Positions 1-6,812 of a DNA stretch of 15,333 nt are shown here, piece by piece. The position numbers were made by a program, and so were the translations under genes. Source of the stretch: JASJHI01 sp965371355 (GTDB taxonomy: Bacteria; Actinomycetota; Acidimicrobiia; Acidimicrobiales; Ilumatobacteraceae); NCBI GenBank assembly GCA_965371355.1, contig CBDUYD010000068.1, positions 1-15,333 on the forward strand. Reading direction: 5' to 3'. The notes under the pieces were generated by a model that saw nothing but the letters and a program-made list of their open reading frames with translations, was not told the origin of the DNA and ran no database searches. The stretch's first letter is position 1. Each line of letters starts with the position of its first letter.

Positions 1-70
1 CTATTGCCCCACATGCCAGACAGGGGGCAGGGTGCTCGCCGACAACACGACGAGCAGGTTCCTCAAGTAA
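1..70 (+). CDS. C-terminal end of a probable Fpg/Nei-family DNA glycosylase (partial)
   Basis: Reading from base 2, the frame gives Y-CPTCQ-TGGRVLADN and then TTSRFLK before TAA at 68-70. The CPxCQ sequence is the second half of the FPG-type zinc finger that ends Fpg/Nei base-excision repair glycosylases. A following LAD...SR.LK tail is, from memory, common in actinobacterial members of that family. Only 22 codons lie in the window, so the catalytic N-terminal proline and helix-two-turn-helix cannot be checked. If the call is right, the protein excises oxidised or ring-opened bases, and its zinc finger contacts the strand opposite the lesion. Another protein with a terminal zinc ribbon remains possible. 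Confidence 0.5.
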   Translation, partial: YCPTCQTGGRVLADNTTSRFLK

Positions 71-79
71 TCGCGCCGG

Positions 80-111
80 CGCGCGGGTCCGACGGCGCGC
101 GGCTCCGACGG
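80..111. repeat. Tandem 16-base duplication upstream of the cyclase
   Basis: Bases 80-95 (cgcgcgggtccgacgg) are repeated head to tail at 96-111 with one difference (g to c at the eighth base). The pair lies between the preceding stop codon and the -10-like hexamer of the cyclase gene, where a -35 or an activator site would sit. It may be chance in GC-rich DNA or a pair of regulator half-sites. No function is assigned. Confidence 0.5.
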
Positions 112-119
112 CGACACCG

Positions 120-125
120 TACGAT
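120..125 (+). promoter_or_regulatory. -10 hexamer TACGAT for a leaderless cyclase transcript
   Basis: TACGAT fits the actinobacterial TANNNT -10 pattern and ends 6 bases before the GTG at 132, so transcription would begin at or next to the start codon. There is no purine-rich ribosome site in between. No -35 match is visible at 16-18 bases upstream. Confidence 0.5.
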
Positions 126-131
126 CGGAGC

Positions 132-1244
132 GTGTCGAAGTACCGCCGCCGACGTCGTCACAAGGTCCGCAATGTCCTCGAGGACCTCGGGATGTCCGAC
201 GAAGAGATCGAACAGGCCGAGGCCGCCGGCACCGACGAACTCCTCGCCCTCGACAGTCTCGTGCTGCCCGAGCGCGAGAAGCTGACGATCGAGGAGCTGG
301 CGGACAAGGTCGGGACCGAGGTCGAGATCGTCAGGGCCTTCTGGCGCGCGCTCGGGTTCGCCGAACCCCCCGAGGGCGAGCGTGCGTTCAGCCGACGCGA
401 CGTCGCGATCGTCAAATCGCTCGCCGAGCTGACGCGTGAGGGTCTCGTCGAGCCGGCGCTCGGGCTACAGGTGACGAGGGTGATCGGCGTCTCGATGGCG
501 CAGGTGGCGACCGCCGTCATCGACGCGGGCGAAGCCCGCTCCGATGAGCCGCGCGACGCCTCGCCCGGTGACGACGACGTCGAGTCGCTGGCCGTGCGGG
601 CCGCCGAGCTACTGCCGTTCCTAGGCGATGTTCTCGACTATGCGCTGCGCCGACACATCCGTGCGGCGGCACGGCGACGGGTCGCCGTGGTGTCCTCGAC
701 CGACGAGGCCGCCCAGGTGGTCGGCTTCGCCGACATCGTGCGCTTCACCGAACTCAGCGCGCAGCTCGACGACCATCAACTGGCGCGCCTCGTCGCCCGC
801 TTCGACATGCTCGTCAACGACTCGGTGATCCGTCACGGGGGGCGCATCGTGAAGATGATCGGCGATGCGGCGATGTTCACGGTGGTCCACCCGATCGATG
901 CGGCGCTCCTCGCCCTCGATCTCTCCGACGTGGTCGCCGGGGACGAACTGATCACCGGTCTCCGGGTGGGAATGGCGAGCGGACCGGTACTCGCGCGCGA
1001 CGGCGATCTATACGGTCCGGTGGTCAACACCGCGAGCCGCCTCGTCGAGATCGGACGCACGGGGGCCGTCAACGTGACCCAGGAGATCCGCGACGCGATC
1101 GCGGGTGACGATCGGTTCGCGCTCCGCAGCCTCGGCATGCGCACCCTGCGCCACATCGGCGATGTCCGCGTCTACCGGCTGAGGCCGGGGCCGGCATGGA
1201 CACCGACAGCGGTGGAAGAAGACCCGATCATCGTCACGCGCTGA
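132..1244 (+). CDS. Class III adenylate cyclase with N-terminal regulatory domain
   Basis: Cytosolic enzyme of 370 residues predicted to make cAMP from ATP. Residues about 48-130 resemble the Ad_Cy_reg domain of mycobacterial Rv1264/Rv2212, with a helix-turn-helix-like LTIEELADKVG and then FWRALGF. Residues about 190-350 are the class III catalytic core. It has both metal aspartates (D201 in FADIVRFT and D245 in KMIGDA), the adenine-selecting lysine K241 and aspartate D292, and the transition-state pair N299 and R303 in YGPVVNTASR. All the residues needed for a homodimeric adenylate cyclase are therefore present. There are no membrane segments. Length matches Rv2212 and Rv1264, whose regulatory domain senses pH; that role here is inference. 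The GTG start is supported by a -10 hexamer 6 bases upstream. The basic stretch YRRRRRHK opens the protein. The gene converges on the next one with a 44-base gap. Confidence 0.9.
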   Translation: MSKYRRRRRHKVRNVLEDLGMSDEEIEQAEAAGTDELLALDSLVLPEREKLTIEELADKVGTEVEIVRAFWRALGFAEPPEGERAFSRRDVAIVKSLAELTREGLVEPALGLQVTRVIGVSMAQVATAVIDAGEARSDEPRDASPGDDDVESLAVRAAELLPFLGDVLDYALRRHIRAAARRRVAVVSSTDEAAQVVGFADIVRFTELSAQLDDHQLARLVARFDMLVNDSVIRHGGRIVKMIGDAAMFTVVHPIDAALLALDLSDVVAGDELITGLRVGMASGPVLARDGDLYGPVVNTASRLVEIGRTGAVNVTQEIRDAIAGDDRFALRSLGMRTLRHIGDVRVYRLRPGPAWTPTAVEEDPIIVTR

Positions 1245-1288
1245 TCCCATCGCTTGCGAGCCGGCGCCGAACACGGACGTCGAGCGGT

Positions 1289-2362
1289 TCACCGATCGTC
1301 GACCCGGTCGATCACCTCGCGGGCGATGAGATCCTCGGCTTCGAGTGCTGCCTCGCGATCGGCTCCCATCGTCGCCCCGACGACGACCAACTTGTCGAGC
1401 CCGAGGGCTACGAGCGCCCGCAGCCGCTCGACGCAACGGTCGGGTGGACCGACGATCGCGTAAGAGTCGACGAACTCGTCCGAGAGCAGGGCCGCCTGTG
1501 CCGAATCACCGCGCGTGTGCGAGCGCATGTCGTAGTCGTCGTGCAATCTGCGCATGATCTCGGCCTGTGGTTCGGTCACCGGACCGACGATCTCGCCGTG
1601 CATGACCGAGAAGCGGGCGAAGGTCGAGAGACCACCCCGGGCGAGATCCCGGGCTCGACCCACGTCGGGCAGACAGACGACATTGACGAACGCGCCGAAC
1701 GTGATGTCGCCCGGATCGAGACCATCCGCGAGACGCGCCTCGCGGGCGACCTCAATCCCCCAACGCAGCCGTTCGGGATCGGCGCCGAGCGCCAACAGCA
1801 CCCGATCGGCGTGGCGGGCTCCGGCAGCGATCGTGCGCGGGCCCGTCGCGGCCACCTCGACCGGCACCTTCGGATGACGCGACGGGAGCCAGGCGATCGA
1901 GCTCGCCCCTGCGGTCGCGGCGAGCTCGAGGTCGTCGACGGGCGGCGCCACCGCCTCGCCGAAACCGAGGTCGTCGAACGGGATCTCGCTGCCCCGCAGG
2001 TACGCCTGCACGGCGACGAGGTAGCGCTCGAAATCCGCCACCCGAGCGGGCGCCCGCCCGAGATGAGCGAGCGCCGAATCGCCGCGACCGATCGCCAGCA
2101 CCGCACGTCCCCGCGAGGCCGCCTGCACACTCGCCACGGCGCCGGCGGTAACCGCGGGGTGACGAGTGACCGGGTTGGTGACGCCGGTCGACACGATGAG
2201 ACGCTCGGTCGCCATCGCCGCCGTCGTCATCGCGACGTACACGTCGCCCGACAGGTTCTGCGAGTCGACGAACGAGAGGCCGTCCCACCCGCGCTCTTCG
2301 GCTCGGCGCGCCTGCCGTGTCGAATCCGGCAGGGCGACGGTCTGGCTGAAGATCTGGACCAT
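1289..2362 (-). CDS. LLM-class F420-dependent oxidoreductase
   Basis: A 357-residue protein of the luciferase-like monooxygenase fold (TIM barrel), in the branch that uses cofactor F420 rather than FMN. Visible marks are the start MVQIFSQTVALPDS, the ERGWDGLSFVDSQNL stretch (23-37), TGVTNPVTRHPAVTA (59-73), GRGDSALAHLGRAPA (92-106) and the closing VGPPDRCVERLRALVALGLD (304-323). The GRGDS/LGR segment is the usual cofactor-binding region of methylenetetrahydromethanopterin-reductase-like members. The substrate cannot be told from sequence. The ATG at 2362 is chosen because homologues begin in the same way and TACGTT lies 6 bases upstream. The frame stays open further upstream but without a convincing start. 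It follows the PEP-utilising gene on the same strand after 95 bases. Confidence 0.88.
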   Translation of the reverse strand: MVQIFSQTVALPDSTRQARRAEERGWDGLSFVDSQNLSGDVYVAMTTAAMATERLIVSTGVTNPVTRHPAVTAGAVASVQAASRGRAVLAIGRGDSALAHLGRAPARVADFERYLVAVQAYLRGSEIPFDDLGFGEAVAPPVDDLELAATAGASSIAWLPSRHPKVPVEVAATGPRTIAAGARHADRVLLALGADPERLRWGIEVAREARLADGLDPGDITFGAFVNVVCLPDVGRARDLARGGLSTFARFSVMHGEIVGPVTEPQAEIMRRLHDDYDMRSHTRGDSAQAALLSDEFVDSYAIVGPPDRCVERLRALVALGLDKLVVVGATMGADREAALEAEDLIAREVIDRVDDR

Positions 2363-2368
2363 CTCCAG

Positions 2369-2374
2369 AACGTA
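2369..2374 (-). promoter_or_regulatory. -10 hexamer TACGTT for the LLM oxidoreductase gene
   Basis: On the minus strand TACGTT is followed by CTGGAG and then the ATG at 2362, a 6-base spacing consistent with a leaderless transcript. The GGAG directly touching the ATG is too close to act as a ribosome site. This suggests the gene can be transcribed separately from the upstream PEP-utilising gene. No -35 is recognisable. Confidence 0.45.
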
Positions 2375-2457
2375 GCGATGCGAAGCTGTGCGGGCCGACG
2401 GCCACCAGCATCGAGCCGGATCATCGCAGGGGCGCTGTCGGCGCCAGCTCGATTCGA

Positions 2458-4092
2458 TCAGGCGGTTTCGATGACCCGAACCATTCCCGCGACGGGATCG
2501 ACTTCGACGATGCTCCGGTCGGGGATCGTGAGAGCCGCATCGACGCCGATCACCGCAGGTATTCCCAGCTCGCGGGCGATCACGGCGGCGTGCGACATCG
2601 CGCCGCCGTCGGCGGTCACGACAGCGCCGGCGATCGCCAGCACCGTATTGAACGCAGGTGATGTGACCCGTACCACGAGCACGTCACCGGGCTCGAGCAT
2701 GTCGATCGCTTCATCCGCGGTCGCCGCGACCCTGACCCGACCGGTGTAGCCGGTACTGCCGATTCCCACACCGCGGAGTTCGGGATCGGCGGGCTTGCCG
2801 TCCATGCCCATGTGCTCGAGCGAGACCTGCACCATCGCAACGGTGTCGGCGAGCACCTTGGGGAGCACGTCGAGCGGCGGCGCGACCTCGGGGTCACCGA
2901 GCGTGACCGGAGGTGTCAGCGCGGCGAGGGTCGCTCGCCGTTCGGCCCGCCGCGTCAGCTCGGTCGCCGACGGCCGCCCGCCGTCGAAGATCGAGCGGGC
3001 CTCGTCGGGGGTGAGCTCGAAGACGTCGCCCGCGCTCGCGATGTCACCACGATCGACGAGTCGGGCACCGGCGGTCAGCAACGCCCTGCGAAAGAGCCCG
3101 GTCGGCCACTCGACCGTCTGAGGGCCATTGTCGTCACGCATGTCCATGACGGCGCGGGCATCGCCGAGGAAGGCGTCGAAGGTATTGCGTTCATCGCCCG
3201 GCACCTGCTCGCGCAGCGTCGCAGCGAGGGCCTCGTGGTCGACGACCGGCGGTGCCGAGGCCGACAGGATGCTGCGCAGCACGACGTCGGGGAGCTCGAC
3301 GAGTGTGAACGACGTGATGTCGTAGCCGGTTGCGAGGATGTGGCCATGCTCGGCGAGATACTCCTCGAGCAGCACTGCCGCCTCGTCGGAGATGCCGCTC
3401 ACCTCGTCGAGCGATGTCACCTCGCGGCCCGACTCGTCGACGAGCGAGCGGAGTCGTCGCAGAGCTTGCATCGGCTTGGCCGTCGCGGGTGATGCGCCGG
3501 CCAGCGCCCCGATCGCCTCGACCGGATCGATTCCCCAACCCACGCAGGCGTGCAGGTATCTGGCGATCGGGCCCATGTCGTGGCCGTGGAGCCAGAAGTG
3601 CAACTCGTAGTTCTCGCGCAAGAAGTTGAGCAGTTCGTCGATGTGGTGCTGGAGGTCGGCATCGTCCAGACCCTCGACGTCGACGTTCTGGAACCGCAGG
3701 TTGGCCGCCCGGAGCCGTGGCCGGATCTCTCGCTCCCACCGCTGCGCCACCTCGAGTGAGGGTCGGTCACGAAGTGTCCTGGCCGCCTGTTTCGTACGAG
3801 CCCGGAAGCCCGGGTGCACCCTGGTCGTGACGCGAAGTACCCACGCTGGCGGCAGCTTCCCCGCCGGATTGTCGGGATTGATCAGCGGGCGGAGTCTGCT
3901 GTAGAAGAACCCGTTGACGAAGCGCACGTCCATCGTCTCGGCCGGCACCCCGATCTCGGCGAAGACGCGCCCGAATCCGGCGGGAAGCGACTCCGAGATC
4001 AGCCACTGGCCGATCGGTGTGGTGCCACCCGGGTAGTGCGACCGATCGAGTGACCACCGGCCGGGTCCAGGCGGTTCGAACTCAACGCTCAT
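2458..4092 (-). CDS. PEP-utilising swivelling-domain protein without ATP-grasp domain
   Basis: A 544-residue cytosolic protein. Its last ~85 residues (about 460-544) are the phosphohistidine swivelling domain of PEP synthase, pyruvate phosphate dikinase and rifampin phosphotransferase. The signature TADGGAMSHAAVIARELGIP has its phospho-acceptor at H501. Residues 1-440 are largely helical; DRSHYPGGTTP (16-26) and GDIASAGDVFELTPDE (349-364) resemble the non-catalytic body that precedes the swivelling domain in rifampin-phosphotransferase-like proteins. No ATP-grasp or PEP-binding barrel is present, so it cannot complete the family reaction alone. It may need a separate partner or may have lost catalysis. 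The ATG at 4092 is chosen from the -10/-35 just upstream. A much longer open frame upstream merely runs antisense to the nucleoside phosphorylase. Substrate unknown. Confidence 0.8.
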   Translation of the reverse strand: MSVEFEPPGPGRWSLDRSHYPGGTTPIGQWLISESLPAGFGRVFAEIGVPAETMDVRFVNGFFYSRLRPLINPDNPAGKLPPAWVLRVTTRVHPGFRARTKQAARTLRDRPSLEVAQRWEREIRPRLRAANLRFQNVDVEGLDDADLQHHIDELLNFLRENYELHFWLHGHDMGPIARYLHACVGWGIDPVEAIGALAGASPATAKPMQALRRLRSLVDESGREVTSLDEVSGISDEAAVLLEEYLAEHGHILATGYDITSFTLVELPDVVLRSILSASAPPVVDHEALAATLREQVPGDERNTFDAFLGDARAVMDMRDDNGPQTVEWPTGLFRRALLTAGARLVDRGDIASAGDVFELTPDEARSIFDGGRPSATELTRRAERRATLAALTPPVTLGDPEVAPPLDVLPKVLADTVAMVQVSLEHMGMDGKPADPELRGVGIGSTGYTGRVRVAATADEAIDMLEPGDVLVVRVTSPAFNTVLAIAGAVVTADGGAMSHAAVIARELGIPAVIGVDAALTIPDRSIVEVDPVAGMVRVIETA

Positions 4093-4098
4093 CGGCTC

Positions 4099-4127
4099 AT
4101 CCTGCGGCTCTCGGTGATCGCTGTCAA
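4099..4127 (-). promoter_or_regulatory. Promoter of the PEP-utilising gene (TTGACA-N17-CAGGAT)
   Basis: On the minus strand a perfect TTGACA (4127-4122) lies 17 bases from CAGGAT (4104-4099), which keeps the key A2 and T6 of a -10. The ATG at 4092 begins 6 bases later. AGGA within the hexamer could also be read as a ribosome site with 7-base spacing, but the exact -35 spacing favours the promoter reading and a leaderless transcript. Confidence 0.6.
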
Positions 4128-4157
4128 CCAGTGGCATCGGGCGCGGCCGATGCCGTC

Positions 4158-4163
4158 TATGGT
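4158..4163 (+). promoter_or_regulatory. -10 hexamer TATGGT for the nucleoside phosphorylase
   Basis: TATGGT fits TANNNT and ends 7 bases before the ATG at 4171, consistent with a leaderless transcript. It argues against the three in-frame upstream ATGs (4114, 4150, 4159). No -35 is obvious. It faces away from the PEP-utilising gene promoter within the same 78-base gap. Confidence 0.45.
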
Positions 4164-4170
4164 CGATCGC

Positions 4171-4887
4171 ATGCCGATCCATCTCCGCGCGTCCGCCGGC
4201 GACTACGCCGAGAGCGTGCTCTGCCCCGGCGATCCGGTGCGGGCGCAGTACATCGCCGACCGGTTCTTCGATCCCGGATTCCGCCAGGTGAACGCCGAGC
4301 GCGGGATGCTCGGTTTCACCGGCACGTTCGAGGGCAAGCCGATCAGCGTGCAGTCGACGGGCATGGGATGCCCGAGCGCGGGCATCGTCTTCGAGGAACT
4401 GGCGATGCTCGGGGTGAAGCGACTCGTGCGCGTCGGCACCTGCGGCGGCCTCCAGCCCGGCATGGCGATGGGCGACACGGTGATCGGCGCGGCCGCCTCT
4501 GCCGACGACGCCACGCCGTTGCGGTATGCCCAGATGTCCGGCTACGCGCCGAGCGCCACGTTCACACTGGTCGAGACCGCCGCCGTGTTGAGCCGCGAGG
4601 AGGGTGCGGGCGCGGTGCACGTGGGTCCGATCGTCACGTCGGGGATCTTCTACGACCCCGACCCCGACACCTTCGATCGTTGGCGCAGGCTCGGCCATCT
4701 CGGCATCGAGATGGAGGCGGCGATGATGTACACGATCGCCGCCGTGAAGGGGCTCGAAGCGCTGGCGATCATGACGGTGAGCGACCTGCTCGTCGAGGGC
4801 GAACATCCGGTGAGGATCAGCGACGACGAGTTGAAGGCGGGCGTCGACCAGATGATGCACATCGGATGCCGCGTCGCCACATCGTGA
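4171..4887 (+). CDS. deoD: Purine nucleoside phosphorylase, DeoD type
   Basis: A 238-residue cytosolic enzyme that splits purine (deoxy)nucleosides with phosphate into base and (deoxy)ribose 1-phosphate, in purine salvage. It belongs to the hexameric NP-I family, and E. coli DeoD is almost the same length (239). Visible residues are H4 near the N-terminus, the phosphate-binding glycine and arginines in LCPGDPVR (17-24) and LVRVGTCGG (85-93, R87), the ribose-binding IEMEAA (179-184), and the purine-protonating aspartate D205 in TVSDLL, with R215 nearby as in DeoD. The aspartate favours purine over uridine phosphorylase. The start at 4171 matches family N-termini (MPxHxxAxxGDYAE); in-frame ATGs at 4159, 4150 and 4114 are less likely. 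The lipoprotein gene follows after 71 bases on the same strand. Confidence 0.88.
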   Translation: MPIHLRASAGDYAESVLCPGDPVRAQYIADRFFDPGFRQVNAERGMLGFTGTFEGKPISVQSTGMGCPSAGIVFEELAMLGVKRLVRVGTCGGLQPGMAMGDTVIGAAASADDATPLRYAQMSGYAPSATFTLVETAAVLSREEGAGAVHVGPIVTSGIFYDPDPDTFDRWRRLGHLGIEMEAAMMYTIAAVKGLEALAIMTVSDLLVEGEHPVRISDDELKAGVDQMMHIGCRVATS

Positions 4888-4958
4888 ACCCGGCCGATTC
4901 GCAACGATCTTCCGCCCGCAGCTCGGAACAACCAGCGCCCCGAAGACGTCCAACCGCC

Positions 4959-5750
4959 GTGACCCGATCGATCAGGCCCAGCAAGGTGTCCGCGGCATTT
5001 CTCATCCCGGCGTTCCTCGTACTCGGCGCCTGCGGATCCGACGATTCGAGCGGGTCCGTCCCCGACGTAGACGGGCGGGAGTTCATCTCGACCGAGGTCG
5101 TCGGCCACCAGCTCGTCGAGGGTTCGACGATCCGCCTGGCGTTCGAGGAGGGCTCCGTGGCCGCCGACGCGGGGTGCAACTCGATGAGCGGCGGCTACTC
5201 GTTCGACGGCGACATCCTGCAGGTCGAGATGATGGCGATGACCCAGATGGGGTGCGACGAGGCGCTGATGGATCAGGACGCGTTCTTGTCCGGCTTCTTG
5301 ACGAGCGGGCCGACCGTCGTGGTCGACGGTGACGAAATGACCCTCGTGTCCGGTGAGGAACAGATCACGTTCCTCGACCGGGAGGTCGCCGATCCCGACC
5401 GGCCGCTCGAGGGCACACTGTGGATCGTCGACGGAATCGTCTCGGGCCGCGGAACCGATGGGGCGGTGAGTTCGACACCCGCCGGGGCGCCGGAGGCGTC
5501 GCTGATGATCGACGACGGCGAGGCGAACGTCGACACGAGCTGCAACAGCGCGACGACCTCTGTCGAGGTGACCGGGACGACGCTCACGTTCGGGCCGATG
5601 GCGACGACGCTCATGCAGTGCGAGTGGCACGACCTCGAGACAGCCGTAGTGACCACGCTGAGCGGTGAGGTCGAGTACGAGATCGAGGCCGGCCACCTGT
5701 CGATCCGTCACCCCGACGGCACGGGCCTCGAGCTCCGCGCCTCCGAGTGA
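4959..5750 (+). CDS. Lipoprotein with two META domains
   Basis: A 263-residue predicted exported lipoprotein. The N-terminus has a basic stretch (TRSIRPSK), a hydrophobic core (about 10-22) and the lipobox LGAC with Cys25 as the lipidated residue, followed by a Ser/Asp/Gly linker. Two META (HslJ-like) domains follow, about 40-141 and 150-262. The first has AGCNSMSGGY and MTQMGCD, with C73 and C99 placed for the usual disulfide. The second has TSCNSATT and LMQCEW, with C195 and C221. META domains are often found in secreted heat-shock or inhibitor-type proteins, but a precise role is unknown. GTG at 4959 is chosen because it gives a normal-length signal peptide; GTG at 4882 would overlap the upstream gene, and no ribosome site decides it. 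It is probably cotranscribed with the phosphorylase. Confidence 0.8.
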   Translation: MTRSIRPSKVSAAFLIPAFLVLGACGSDDSSGSVPDVDGREFISTEVVGHQLVEGSTIRLAFEEGSVAADAGCNSMSGGYSFDGDILQVEMMAMTQMGCDEALMDQDAFLSGFLTSGPTVVVDGDEMTLVSGEEQITFLDREVADPDRPLEGTLWIVDGIVSGRGTDGAVSSTPAGAPEASLMIDDGEANVDTSCNSATTSVEVTGTTLTFGPMATTLMQCEWHDLETAVVTTLSGEVEYEIEAGHLSIRHPDGTGLELRASE

Positions 5751-6737
5751 TCAGATCAGCCCGAGTTCGGCCACGGCGTCGCGTTCGCTCACCAGTTCGG
5801 CGGCTGACGCGTCGATCCTCTCCCTGCTGAACTCGCCGATGTCGAGGCCCGGCACGATCTGGTAGGCGCCGTCGGAGCAGACGCACGGGAACGAGCTGAT
5901 GATGCCCTCGGGCACGCCGTAGCTTCCGTCGCTCGGGATCGACATCGATACCCAGTCGCCCTCGGGCGTGCCACGGGACCAGTCGCGGATGTGGTCGACG
6001 GCGGCCGAGGCAGCCGAAGCGGCCGACGACGCACCGCGGGCCTCGATGATCGCCGCACCGCGCTTGGCGACGGTCGGGATGTAGGTGTTCTCGTACCACT
6101 CGGGGTCGTCGACGGCCTCGTAGGCGTTGCGGCCGCCGACCTCGCAATGGAACAGGTCGGGGTACTGGGTGGTCGAGTGGTTGCCCCAGATCGTCATCTT
6201 CTTGACGTCGTTGACCGAGGTGTCCATGCGTTGCGCGAGCTGCGTCTTGGCGCGGTTGTGGTCGAGACGGGTCATCGCCGTGAAGCGGCCGGGATCGAGA
6301 TCGGCGGCATTGCGCTGTGCGATCAGCGCGTTGGTGTTCGCCGGGTTGCCGACGACGAGCACCTTGATGTCGCGCCGCGCCGAGCGGCTGAGCGCCTCGC
6401 CCTGGGGCTTGAAGATGCCGCCGTTCGCAGCGAGGAGGTCGGACCGCTCCATCCCCGCCTTGCGCGGCATCGCGCCGACGAGAAGCGCTACGTCGGCGTC
6501 ACCGAATGCCACATCGGCATCGTCGGTGCACACGATCTCGGTGAGCAGTGGGAACGCACCGTCGTCGAGTTCCATCTTCACGCCCTCGAGCGCTCCGAGG
6601 GCGGGGGTGATCTCGAGCAATTGAAGCGCGATCGGCGTGTCGGGCCCGAGCATGGTGCCCGAGGCGATGCGGAACAGGAGGCTGTAGCCGATCTGGCCGG
6701 CGGCGCCGGTGACGGCGACTCGAACTGGTGTGGTCAT
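5751..6737 (-). CDS. mdh: Malate dehydrogenase, type 2 (NAD)
   Basis: A 328-residue cytosolic TCA-cycle enzyme interconverting malate and oxaloacetate. The Rossmann motif GAAGQIG is at 11-17, and E42 in LLEI sits where an acidic residue selects NAD over NADP. The substrate arginines R92 and R98 are in MPRKAGMERSD, VVGNPANTNA is at 128-137, and the catalytic pair D159 (RLDHNRA, with R162) and H187 (WGNHST) are all present. Length and motifs match the MalateDH type-2 subfamily. A short Ala/Ser run lies at 236-246. The ATG at 6737 is supported by a complete promoter. The gene ends exactly against the stop codon of the convergent lipoprotein gene, with no space for a terminator between them. Confidence 0.96.
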   Translation of the reverse strand: MTTPVRVAVTGAAGQIGYSLLFRIASGTMLGPDTPIALQLLEITPALGALEGVKMELDDGAFPLLTEIVCTDDADVAFGDADVALLVGAMPRKAGMERSDLLAANGGIFKPQGEALSRSARRDIKVLVVGNPANTNALIAQRNAADLDPGRFTAMTRLDHNRAKTQLAQRMDTSVNDVKKMTIWGNHSTTQYPDLFHCEVGGRNAYEAVDDPEWYENTYIPTVAKRGAAIIEARGASSAASAASAAVDHIRDWSRGTPEGDWVSMSIPSDGSYGVPEGIISSFPCVCSDGAYQIVPGLDIGEFSRERIDASAAELVSERDAVAELGLI

Positions 6738-6745
6738 GGGCGCCG

Positions 6746-6774
6746 AGCGTATGCGGGCCTTCGCGCAACGCCAA
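6746..6774 (-). promoter_or_regulatory. mdh promoter (TTGGCG-N17-TACGCT)
   Basis: On the minus strand TTGGCG (6774-6769) is followed after exactly 17 bases by TACGCT (6751-6746), and the mdh ATG begins 8 bases later. The -35 matches four of six TTGACA positions. The short distance to the ATG and lack of a ribosome site imply a leaderless or nearly leaderless transcript, separate from the upstream acyltransferase. Confidence 0.58.
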
Positions 6775-6779
6775 GCCCG

Positions 6780-6793
6780 CCCGATCGCTCGGG
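6780..6793 (-). terminator. Short hairpin after acyltransferase 1
   Basis: Minus-strand CCCGA-GCGA-TCGGG forms a perfect 5-pair stem with a GCGA loop of GNRA type. It lies 19 bases after the acyltransferase stop and just before the mdh promoter. There is no T-run, so it is at best a weak or U-less terminator. Confidence 0.25.
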
Positions 6794-6812
6794 GGCGACG
6801 ACGCGACGCCGA

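Noticed and set aside
1196..2749. A 517-codon plus-strand open frame
   Set aside because: It overlaps the cyclase end and is antisense to the LLM and PEP-utilising genes, without recognisable domains.
1289..4092. F420 biosynthesis locus based on an F420 enzyme next to a PEP-related protein
   Set aside because: The PEP-utilising protein has only a phosphohistidine swivelling domain and none of the CofC/CofD/CofE features; no F420 biosynthesis gene is present.
4093..4953. N-terminal extension of the PEP-utilising protein
   Set aside because: The open frame continues antisense over the whole phosphorylase gene. A -35/-10 pair and homologue-like start fix the ATG at 4092.
4017..4958. Long N-terminal extension of the META lipoprotein
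   Set aside because: It would overlap the phosphorylase gene in another frame and bury the signal peptide. The lipobox demands a short N-region, so GTG 4959 is preferred.
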